A stretch of DNA of 16,104 nucleotides, taken from NCBI GenBank assembly GCA_937959065.1, contig CALGOI010000341.1:1-16104 (forward strand), written 5' to 3'. Below the pieces are notes generated by a model. It was given only the letters and a program-made list of their open reading frames with translations. It was not told the origin of the DNA and did no database searches. Origin of the DNA: an uncultured Ignavibacteriota bacterium (GTDB lineage Bacteria; Bacteroidota; Ignavibacteria; Tepidaquicellales; Tepidaquicellaceae). Below, piece after piece: positions 9,488 to 15,014 of this stretch. How positions within the stretch are numbered: position 1 is the stretch's first letter; each line of letters begins with the position of its first letter. The position numbers and the translations under genes were made by a program.

Positions 9488-9519
9488 AAAAAATCCGCCC
9501 GGTTTGCACAAGGCGGATT
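9488..9519 (-). terminator. Rho-independent terminator after rplS
   Basis: On the - strand an 8-bp stem AATCCGCC (9519-9512) pairs with GGCGGATT (9499-9492) across a 12-base loop and runs into TTTTTT followed by an AT-rich stretch. It lies 19 bases after the rplS stop and marks the main end of the ffh-rplS operon. The DUF6165 ATG is only 11 bases beyond it, so that gene would depend on read-through or an unseen promoter. Confidence 0.85.
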
Positions 9520-9538
9520 GTATTAAAAAATAAAAATC

Positions 9539-9982
9539 TTACTCAGTTGCATTACCTTCGGTTACCATTTCTGGTTCCTCAACAACTTCTTCAACTTTTT
9601 TCTTAGGTTCAGGTGCAATTACTTGCTTACTGTCGATTCTTTTCTTTTCTTTGATCTTTGTTGCCGCCTTACCGGTTAATTTTCTCAAGTAATAAAGCTT
9701 AGCTCTTCTTACACTTCCTTCTTTTACAACTTCAACTCTGTCAATCTTAGGTGAATTAATGGGGAATATACGTTCAACACCTACACCGTTTGATATTTTT
9801 CTTACTCTAAATGTTTTATTAATGCCGCCGCCTTTTATACCCATCACGATTCCCTTGAATTCCTGGGTTCTTTCCTTATTACCTTCTACTACTTTTACGA
9901 ATACAGAAACAGTATCGCCGGGGTGAAATACCGGCATATCTTCGCGCATCTGTGCCGCCGTAACTAAATTTAATTTATCCAT
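9539..9982 (-). CDS. rplS: 50S ribosomal protein L19 with acidic C-terminal extension
   Basis: L19 sits at the interface of the large and small ribosomal subunits. Residues 1-115 carry the complete family core: FHPGDTVSVFVKVVEG (19-34), FKGIVMG (42-48), TFRVRKISNGVGVERIFP (57-74), and VRRAKLYYLRKLTGKAA (91-107). Residues after about 115, roughly 32 in number, are an addition to the usual length of about 115; they start basic (KKRIDSK, PKKKV) and end acidic (VEEVVEEPE and a final TE). The gene is last in the operon. A clear Shine-Dalgarno site (GGGAG, 9 bases before ATG) lies just downstream of a hairpin, annotated separately. Confidence 0.97.
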   Translation of the reverse strand: MDKLNLVTAAQMREDMPVFHPGDTVSVFVKVVEGNKERTQEFKGIVMGIKGGGINKTFRVRKISNGVGVERIFPINSPKIDRVEVVKEGSVRRAKLYYLRKLTGKAATKIKEKKRIDSKQVIAPEPKKKVEEVVEEPEMVTEGNATE

Positions 9983-9991
9983 TTTTTCTTG

Positions 9992-10017
9992 CTCCCTTCC
10001 ATACGGCTTGTATGGAA
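9992..10017 (-). promoter_or_regulatory. Hairpin abutting the rplS ribosome-binding site
   Basis: In the 39 bases between trmD and rplS, TTCCATAC and GTATGGAA (10017-10010 with 10004-9997 on the - strand) form a perfect 8-bp stem with a 5-base loop. The end of the stem runs directly into AAGGGAGC, which holds the rplS Shine-Dalgarno site (GGGAG at 9996-9992). No T-run follows, so it is not a terminator. It could be an RNA-processing site or a structure setting L19 translation apart from TrmD. Confidence 0.55.
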
Positions 10018-10021
10018 ATAT

Positions 10022-10714
10022 TTAATTTTTATTTTTTTCTTTTGTTTTATTAAACTTACCGGATGCTTGTGCTTTTCTCCATTGCTCTATTTTAGCATGA
10101 TTTCCGCTCAGCAATACTTCCGGAACTGAATATCCTTCGTAATCTTCAGGTCTGGTATATTGCGGATGATCAAATCCGACTACACTATCGTCTGACTCTA
10201 CCTGAAAAGTATCAGTAAAAGCAGATTCACTGTCACCAAGTACTCCCGGTACCAATCTGAGAACTGCATCCATAAAAACCAGAGCAGCAATATCTCCGCA
10301 GGAGATGACATACTCTCCGATAGAAATCTCACTTGTTACAAAAGCATCTATAACTCTCTGGTCGATTCCTTTGTAATGTCCGCATAAAAGAATGAAATTT
10401 CCCTTTAGTGAATAATTATTAGCAGACTTTTGATTAAAAAGATCACCCTGGGGAGTAAAATGAATGATCCCGTCATAATCTCTTTTAGCTGTAAGTTCTC
10501 TGATACATTTAAAAAATGGCTCCGGTTTTAAAACCATCCCAGTACCTCCTCCGTAGGGGAGGTCGTCTATTTGACGGTATGAACCTTCAGCATAGTCCCT
10601 AAGATGATGTATCTCAACTTCAGCAAAACCTTTGCTGATTGCTCTGGAAATTAATCCGCTTGTTAAAGAACTTTCTAATATCTTTGGATTTGCACTTATA
10701 ATATCAAATCTCAT
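10022..10714 (-). CDS. trmD: tRNA (guanine37-N1)-methyltransferase TrmD
   Basis: TrmD uses S-adenosylmethionine to methylate the N1 of G37 next to the anticodon, preventing +1 frameshifts. The 230-residue protein has the SPOUT-fold landmarks: DDLPYGGGTGMV (50-61), LLCGHYKGIDQR (109-120), SIGEYVISCGD (131-141) and RLVPGVLG (153-160) in the knot, Asp 168 at the position of the catalytic Asp, and HPQYTRPEDYEG (183-194). Within the knot loop, the usual GGELPA reads CGDIAA (139-144): a Gly is replaced by Cys 139 and a Pro by Ala 143. The C-terminus is a basic, Lys/Asn-rich tail. The start lies 2 bases after the rimM stop, so translation is probably coupled. Confidence 0.97.
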   Translation of the reverse strand: MRFDIISANPKILESSLTSGLISRAISKGFAEVEIHHLRDYAEGSYRQIDDLPYGGGTGMVLKPEPFFKCIRELTAKRDYDGIIHFTPQGDLFNQKSANNYSLKGNFILLCGHYKGIDQRVIDAFVTSEISIGEYVISCGDIAALVFMDAVLRLVPGVLGDSESAFTDTFQVESDDSVVGFDHPQYTRPEDYEGYSVPEVLLSGNHAKIEQWRKAQASGKFNKTKEKNKN

Positions 10715-10716
10715 TA

Positions 10717-11268
10717 CTAATCAATTAAACCTTCAATTAATTTCACATCTATGCGTTTTTCTTCAATATCGATCTTCATTATAAACTCATCCCGGTAGGG
10801 AATAAATACTTCCTTTTTATTTTTCTTTTCTATATTTAAAAGATCATCACTGCCGTAATTCTCAATCGCTTTTACTATACCTATCCTTTTTCCACCTTCA
10901 TATACTTCACAATCGATAAGCTCATAATAATAATACTCTCCTTCATCTCGTTCTATTCTTTCTCCAATGGGTATAGTTATCAAAAATCCTCTCAATAGAT
11001 CAGAGTTATTCCTGTCATTAATACCTTCAAGCTTAAGCTTTACGAAATCCCGCGGGATTTCAACATCTTCGATGTAAAACCAATAACTACCGGTATTGTT
11101 TTCAAAAAACGAATTTTTCTTTTCTGAGTATAAATGGATTTTTTCTAAATTCAGAAATCTATCGATATAATCAGTTAAGGGTTCTACTTTCAGAAAACCC
11201 TTGATTCCAAAACTCTTGTTTACCTTCCCGATTACGATCTCATCTTCAAATACCGGAGTTACACTCAT
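10717..11268 (-). CDS. rimM: 16S rRNA processing / ribosome maturation factor RimM
   Basis: RimM binds S19 and helps the head of the 30S subunit mature. In 183 residues the N-terminal beta-barrel domain shows IGKVNKSFGIKGFLKVEPLT (13-32) and EGINDRNNSDLLRGFLITIP (81-100). The C-terminal PRC-barrel domain shows EYYYYELIDCEVY (111-123), AIENYGSDDLLNIE (134-147), KKEVFIPY (151-158) and a final LIEGLID. An ATG at 11268 gives the usual length. It lies 30 bases after khpA and almost abuts trmD, the same order as in many bacteria where RimM and TrmD are made at lower levels than the flanking ribosomal proteins. Confidence 0.96.
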   Translation of the reverse strand: MSVTPVFEDEIVIGKVNKSFGIKGFLKVEPLTDYIDRFLNLEKIHLYSEKKNSFFENNTGSYWFYIEDVEIPRDFVKLKLEGINDRNNSDLLRGFLITIPIGERIERDEGEYYYYELIDCEVYEGGKRIGIVKAIENYGSDDLLNIEKKNKKEVFIPYRDEFIMKIDIEEKRIDVKLIEGLID

Positions 11269-11298
11269 ATAATTTGAATAATCTCCTGTATTGTGCTA

Positions 11299-11571
11299 CT
11301 ACTCTTCGGGCTGATTATCGTCACTGCCTTCTTTGCTTATCTTATCGGGTATCTCTAAAAAAGCTCTTTTTCCCTCCTTTGCTGCAATTGCAGTCAAAAG
11401 AGTTCTAATTGCTTTTGCTGTTTTACCTGCTTTCCCGATAACTTTTCCGGTTTCGGGGTCATCAACAAACAGCTTAAAGTTGATTTTGTTGTTCTCCTCG
11501 CTCTCTTCCACTCGCACTGCTTCAGGTTTATCTACCAGATGCTTTGCGATAAATTCAATGAATTCCTTCAT
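11299..11571 (-). CDS. khpA: KH-domain RNA-binding protein KhpA (YlqC family)
   Basis: A small one-domain type-II KH protein that binds RNA, in other bacteria often as a dimer with KhpB. Residues 1-75 match the family: MKEFIEFIAKHLVDKPEAV at the start, the core VIGKAGKTAKAIRTLL (44-59) with the GKAG loop that grips RNA, and a final strand RAFLEIP (69-75). About 15 extra acidic residues follow (KISKEGSDDNQPEE), making 90 instead of the usual 75-80. AGGAGG lies 7 bases before the ATG and is the best Shine-Dalgarno site in the window. It is preceded by a 159-base gap after rpsP, the longest gap inside this operon. Confidence 0.94.
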   Translation of the reverse strand: MKEFIEFIAKHLVDKPEAVRVEESEENNKINFKLFVDDPETGKVIGKAGKTAKAIRTLLTAIAAKEGKRAFLEIPDKISKEGSDDNQPEE

Positions 11572-11587
11572 ACCAGTTCCTCCTGGT
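11572..11587 (-). promoter_or_regulatory. Small hairpin presenting the khpA ribosome-binding site
   Basis: On the - strand ACCAG (11587-11583) can pair with CTGGT (11576-11572) around the six-base loop GAGGAA, with ATG following immediately. Most of the AGGAGG Shine-Dalgarno site (11584-11579) lies in the loop, and its first two bases lie in the stem. Such a short stem may only tune ribosome access, and it could be coincidental. Confidence 0.35.
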
Positions 11588-11678
11588 TGGGATGTTTATA
11601 TGAATGTTTAAGATTTTATACTTTTACAGTAAACTGCTATTTCGTATTGTATACTGAATCACATTCTCTAAACCCAAC

Positions 11679-11698
11679 TCCTATTATGGAACATAGGA
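11679..11698 (-). repeat. Inverted repeat in the rpsP-khpA gap
   Basis: TCCTAT and ATAGGA form a 6-bp inverted repeat with an 8-base spacer in the 159-base gap (11572-11730) between rpsP and khpA. No T-run follows on the - strand, so it is not a standard terminator. I found no convincing promoter in this gap and no small gene. Confidence 0.35.
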
Positions 11699-11730
11699 TA
11701 AATGGCTTAAAATCGAGAAAATCTTACTGA

Positions 11731-12402
11731 TTACTCCTTGGTTTCGCTGTCTTCTGAAGCTTCTTCCTTGGGTTCCTCTTTTGCCTCTTCTTTAACTTCT
11801 TCTTTGGCTTCTGTTTCAGTTTCTTCTTTAGGCTCCTCTTTCACCTCAGGAGTTACTTCTTCTTTAGCTTCTTCCTTTACTTCAGGAGCTGCCTCTTCTT
11901 TGACTTCTTCTTTTACCTCTGGTGCTGCCTCTTCTGTTGCAGCTGATTCGTCTTTTACTTCTTCCTTAGGTTCTTCTGCAGGTGCTTCAGCAGGTGCTTC
12001 AGCAGCAGCCTTTGCTTCTGCTTCTTTCTTAGCTTTGTTCTGCTTTCTTTTTTCTTTTCTTTCGATTTCCTTTATGTGTTTGTCCTGGTTTCTTTCCTTA
12101 AACTTTTCTAATTCAGCTTGTATCTCATCGTCACTTTTACCTCTTTTTTCGAGGTTCCATTTATACATTATTCCTTCTCTCTTGAAAAGACTTCTTACAG
12201 TTTCAGTGGGTTGTGCACCGGTTTTTAACCAGTACATAACTCTGTCTTCCTTCAGGTCGATCATCATCGGGTTTTGATTCGGATCATAATACCCAACTTG
12301 CTCGATAAATCTACCATCTCGGGGGAATCTAACGTCAGCAGCTACAATCTTGTAGATCGGATGTTTCTTCCTTCCTGCTCTCTTTAATCTTAATTTAACC
12401 AA
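11731..12402 (-). CDS. rpsP: 30S ribosomal protein S16 with long acidic repeat tail
   Basis: S16 binds 16S rRNA early in 30S assembly. Residues 1-85 are the ordinary protein: VKLRLKRAGRKKHPIYKIV (2-20), RDGRFIEQVGYYDP (28-41), and a TGAQPTETVRSLFKREGI segment (61-78). Residues 86-131 are a charged, Lys-rich helical extension. Residues 132-223 are a low-complexity tail of Glu, Lys, Ala, Pro and Val, including three 12-residue units. At 223 residues it is more than twice the usual 80-90. The start must be the TTG at 12402-12400: a stop codon (TAA) lies directly before it in frame, the family begins exactly here, and AAGGAG sits 12 bases upstream after a very A-rich leader. Confidence 0.96.
   Translation of the reverse strand: MVKLRLKRAGRKKHPIYKIVAADVRFPRDGRFIEQVGYYDPNQNPMMIDLKEDRVMYWLKTGAQPTETVRSLFKREGIMYKWNLEKRGKSDDEIQAELEKFKERNQDKHIKEIERKEKRKQNKAKKEAEAKAAAEAPAEAPAEEPKEEVKDESAATEEAAPEVKEEVKEEAAPEVKEEAKEEVTPEVKEEPKEETETEAKEEVKEEAKEEPKEEASEDSETKE
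11818..11925 (-). repeat. Three tandem 36-bp repeats in the S16 tail
   Basis: Residues 160-195 of S16 are three consecutive 12-residue units of the form (A/T)PEVKEE(V/A/P)KEE(A/V/T), with prolines at 161, 173 and 185. The DNA repeats every 36 bases with a few substitutions. Shorter KEE-type fragments continue on both sides, down to about 11745. Confidence 0.85.
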
Positions 12403-12461
12403 TTACTTCAAATGCTCCTTTTTAAATTTATTTTGTTTTTTATTTTATTTTAATCTTATTT
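12400..12461 (-). promoter_or_regulatory. A-rich rpsP leader with AAGGAG and a TTG start
   Basis: The gap from the ffh stop to rpsP is, on the - strand, almost only A and T with few G or C, and then has AAGGAG (12420-12415) 12 bases before the TTG start. There is no hairpin or T-run, so ffh and rpsP are likely one transcript. An unstructured A-rich leader is known to favour translation in Bacteroidota, which may offset the weak start codon; that part is inference. Confidence 0.6.
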
Positions 12462-13811
12462 TTATTTGAACTGATTCATCAAATTGCCTGGCATATTCAT
12501 TTTCTTCAGTAAACCTTTCATTTTGCCGCTGCTGAACTTTTTCATCATCTTCTGCATGTCTGAGAACTGCTTTATTACTCTGTTCACTTCTTGTATCGAA
12601 TTTCCACTACCATCTGCGATCCTCCGTCTTCTTGAACCGTTTAAAACATTCGGCTTAACTCTTTCCTCTTCTGTCATCGAGAGGATTATCGCTTCGACTT
12701 TTGTAAAGACCTTTTCATCGACTTCCTTCCCCTTTAATGCGTTACCGACACCCGGGATCATCGCAGCAAGGCTCGATACAGAACCCATTTTCTTTATCTG
12801 CTTGATCTGTGAAAGAAAATCGTTGAAATCAAATCTATTCTTTCTAAGCTTTTCTTCGAGCTTTTCCGCCTCGGAAGTATCAAAATCCTGCTGAGCTTTC
12901 TCAACAAGTGTAACAATATCACCTTTACCGAGTATCCTCGAAGCCATCCTGTCCGGATGAAATTGCTCAAGAGCATCCAGTTTCTCACCAACACCTACGA
13001 ACTTTATAGGTTTGTTTACGACTGCTCTTATCGATAAAGCAGCACCGCCTCTTGTATCACCATCCAGCTTAGTCAGAACCACACCGTCATATTCGAGCTG
13101 GTCATTGAAGGACTTTGCAGTATTGACTGCATCCTGACCTGTCATCGAGTCGACTACAAATAACGTTTCAGCCGGTTTTACGAAGTCTTTGATCTTTTTG
13201 ACTTCGTTCATCATCTCCTCATCTATCGCAAGACGCCCGGCAGTATCGATTATAAGTGTGTCTTTGGCGTTCTTCCTGGCTGAGGATATTGCTTCCTTGA
13301 CGATTTTAATTGTGTCCTTATCATCGTCTATCGAAAAGACAGGCACTTCGATCTGCTTACCGAGAACCTTTAACTGGTCTATAGCAGCAGGTCTGTAAAC
13401 GTCACAGGCTGCAAGCATTGGGTTTCTTCCCTTTGATTTTAAATGTTTTGCTAATTTAGCCGAGAAAGTGGTTTTACCCGAGCCCTGCAAACCAACAATT
13501 AAAATCACAGATGGGATGTCATTGGAGAAATTAATATCGGCTTTCTCCGAACCCATAAGTTTTATCAGCTCATCATTTATAATTTTGACAATAAGCTGAC
13601 CGGGAGTAATGCTTGTAAGCACCTCTTTACCAAGTGAACGCTCTTTTACGTCTTTTATAAAAGAACTTACTACTTTGTAATTAACATCCGCATCAAAAAA
13701 TACCCGTCGTATCTCTCTCAGCGACTCATCAATATTCTTTTCCGTAATTTTTCCTTGCCCGCGAACCTTTTTTAATACACTCTCGAGCTTATACGACAGA
13801 TCATCAAACAT
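12462..13811 (-). CDS. ffh: Signal recognition particle GTPase Ffh (SRP54)
   Basis: Ffh binds SRP RNA and the signal sequences of nascent membrane or secreted proteins, and docks with FtsY to deliver them to the Sec channel. All three domains are visible in 449 residues: the N helical domain (1-95); the G domain with GLQGSGKTT (107-115), DVYRPAAIDQL (137-147), DTAGRL (189-194), TKLDGDTRGG (247-256) and GVGEKLDALEQFHPDRMASR (273-292); and a methionine-rich M domain with the SRP RNA-binding motif SRRRRIADGSGNS (393-405). The length is typical (about 450). It heads the operon, and no strong promoter of the Bacteroidota type was found upstream of it. Both flanking strands diverge here from rnhB. 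Confidence 0.98.
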   Translation of the reverse strand: MFDDLSYKLESVLKKVRGQGKITEKNIDESLREIRRVFFDADVNYKVVSSFIKDVKERSLGKEVLTSITPGQLIVKIINDELIKLMGSEKADINFSNDIPSVILIVGLQGSGKTTFSAKLAKHLKSKGRNPMLAACDVYRPAAIDQLKVLGKQIEVPVFSIDDDKDTIKIVKEAISSARKNAKDTLIIDTAGRLAIDEEMMNEVKKIKDFVKPAETLFVVDSMTGQDAVNTAKSFNDQLEYDGVVLTKLDGDTRGGAALSIRAVVNKPIKFVGVGEKLDALEQFHPDRMASRILGKGDIVTLVEKAQQDFDTSEAEKLEEKLRKNRFDFNDFLSQIKQIKKMGSVSSLAAMIPGVGNALKGKEVDEKVFTKVEAIILSMTEEERVKPNVLNGSRRRRIADGSGNSIQEVNRVIKQFSDMQKMMKKFSSGKMKGLLKKMNMPGNLMNQFK

Positions 13812-13820
13812 AAAATGGAC

Positions 13821-13836
13821 GTAATGATTACATTAC
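13821..13836. promoter_or_regulatory. Inverted repeat in the ffh leader
   Basis: GTAATG (13821-13826) and CATTAC (13831-13836) form a perfect 6-bp inverted repeat with a 4-base spacer, 9 bases upstream of the ffh start codon on the - strand. It could be an operator or an RNA hairpin next to the translation start. No regulator is identified. It sits in the 170-base divergent gap between ffh and rnhB. Confidence 0.4.
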
Positions 13837-13948
13837 AGTTTAGTCTGTGAAAATACAAATACTAATGTTTTTTTTCAAGGATATTGCTCTTTACTATTCG
13901 CCTGAAAATCTTTGATTTTACACACTTCTGTATTTAAAAAGTCCTTAA

Positions 13949-13968
13949 TTTACAATATTTTCTGTAAA
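13949..13968. repeat. Inverted repeat just before rnhB
   Basis: TTTACA and TGTAAA form a 6-bp inverted repeat with an 8-base AT-rich spacer, ending 13 bases before the rnhB start. In a region this AT-rich it may be chance. No promoter close to the TTTG/TAnnTTTG consensus was found beside it. Confidence 0.25.
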
Positions 13969-13981
13969 ATATCTATTCCTT

Positions 13982-14578
13982 ATGCTGATTTGCGGGATTG
14001 ATGAGGCGGGAAGAGGGCCATTAGCCGGTCCTGTTGTTGCCTCAGCAGTAATAATTGATGAAAATTGTCTTATTGAGGGGATTACTGACTCCAAATTACT
14101 CACGGAAAAGCAGAGAGATGAGTTTTACCAGCAAATACTCGACTCTTGTATCTCCTATTCTGTTAGTATTATCCCCAGCTCAGTGATCGATAAAGTTAAT
14201 ATTCTTAGAGCTACGATGATGGCAATGGAAGAGTCGATTGACCGCCTTTCCAGAAAACCAGACAAATACTTTATTGACGGCAATTATTTCCAGCTGGATA
14301 ATGGCAGAGAATCGGCATTTAATTTCGAAACAGTAGTTAAAGGTGATTCAAAGGTCTTCGCAATATCCTGTGCTTCGGTCATTGCTAAAGTAACCCGAGA
14401 CCGGCTGATGCGGGAAATGCATGATAAATACCCTTTGTACAATTTCACAAGTCACAAAGGGTATGCAACTCGTGAACATATTTCTAACATTCGCGAACAC
14501 GGTTTGTGTGATATTCACCGTACCACTTTCTGCAGGAGGATCTTCGAAGAAAATTACAGATTCGATTTCGATGACTAA
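13982..14578 (+). CDS. rnhB: Ribonuclease HII
   Basis: RNase HII cuts the RNA strand of RNA/DNA hybrids and starts removal of single ribonucleotides from DNA. The 198-residue protein opens with CGIDEAGRGPLAGPVVA (4-20), giving the catalytic Asp 7 and Glu 8. The remaining metal ligands are Asp 99 in FIDG and Asp 122 in KGDSKVFAISCASVIAKVTRD (120-140). SHKGYATREH (157-166) and HRTTF (179-183) are also family motifs. The length is typical. It diverges from ffh across a 170-base gap, and its end overlaps the next gene by 8 bases. Confidence 0.96.
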   Translation: MLICGIDEAGRGPLAGPVVASAVIIDENCLIEGITDSKLLTEKQRDEFYQQILDSCISYSVSIIPSSVIDKVNILRATMMAMEESIDRLSRKPDKYFIDGNYFQLDNGRESAFNFETVVKGDSKVFAISCASVIAKVTRDRLMREMHDKYPLYNFTSHKGYATREHISNIREHGLCDIHRTTFCRRIFEENYRFDFDD

Positions 14579-14945
14579 ATGTGTCTACAAAAACCGGCTT
14601 GGCAAAAGAGGGGAGTCGATAGCGGCTGAATATCTAAAAGAGAAAGGATTTGAGCTTGTTAAAAATAACTACAGGTTCGAAAGGGCAGAGATAGATCTGA
14701 TATGTACCGAAACCGACAAGAACCTGCTAATCTTTGTCGAAGTTAAAACACGGACCAACAAGAAATTTGGTGAACCGGAGGAAAGTGTTACACCGGCTAA
14801 AATGGAGCAGATAAAAAAAGCTGCTTATGGTTTTTTATCCGAAAATAGCAAGTACGATGAATTTGATGTCAGGCTCGATGTTGTTACTGTATTCTTTGAA
14901 AATCAGGATGCAGTTGTAAATCATATTGAGAATGCTTTCCCGTAA
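14571..14945 (+). CDS. yraN: YraN / UPF0102 family nuclease-fold protein
   Basis: A 124-residue member of the YraN family, which has a PD-(D/E)xK nuclease-like fold and no settled function; proposed roles are in DNA recombination or repair. The family pattern GKRGESIAAEYLKEKGF (11-27), AEIDLI (39-44) and FVEVKTRTNKKFG (55-67) is clear, with Glu 20, Asp 42, Glu 57 and Lys 59 as the likely active-site set. The frame is open further upstream to 14421, but that part only re-reads rnhB in another frame; ATG at 14571 gives the normal length and overlaps the rnhB stop by 8 bases, implying translational coupling. The family commonly neighbours rnhB. Confidence 0.92.
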   Translation: MTKCVYKNRLGKRGESIAAEYLKEKGFELVKNNYRFERAEIDLICTETDKNLLIFVEVKTRTNKKFGEPEESVTPAKMEQIKKAAYGFLSENSKYDEFDVRLDVVTVFFENQDAVVNHIENAFP

Positions 14946-15014
14946 ATAGTTAGTAATTGATTATACTTTATGGATTGAATAAATTTTATTCTCTAATCTT
15001 CTAAACCCGTTTAC

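Noticed and set aside
9477..9509. Longer start for the DUF6165 protein
   Set aside because: The additional codons fall in the rplS terminator, and the family starts at MKIEV.
11738..12277. Long + strand open frame coding for a serine-rich protein (179 codons)
   Set aside because: It is the reverse reading of the S16 Glu/Lys-rich tail, whose GAA/GAG codons give TTC/CTC and shifted Ser codons. No family, and S16 is certain on the other strand.
13812..13981. Promoters for ffh and rnhB in the divergent gap
   Set aside because: TTTG and TATTTG-like pieces occur but none has the right spacing to a -33 box, so I did not annotate one.
14421..14570. Fifty extra N-terminal residues on the YraN protein
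   Set aside because: They overlap conserved rnhB sequence in another frame; the family begins close to ATG 14571.
14957..14986. Sigma-70-like promoter (TTGATT, 17 bases, TAAATT) before mgtE
   Set aside because: The -10 box matches only four of six bases and the lineage uses a different consensus; AT-rich DNA gives such hits often.
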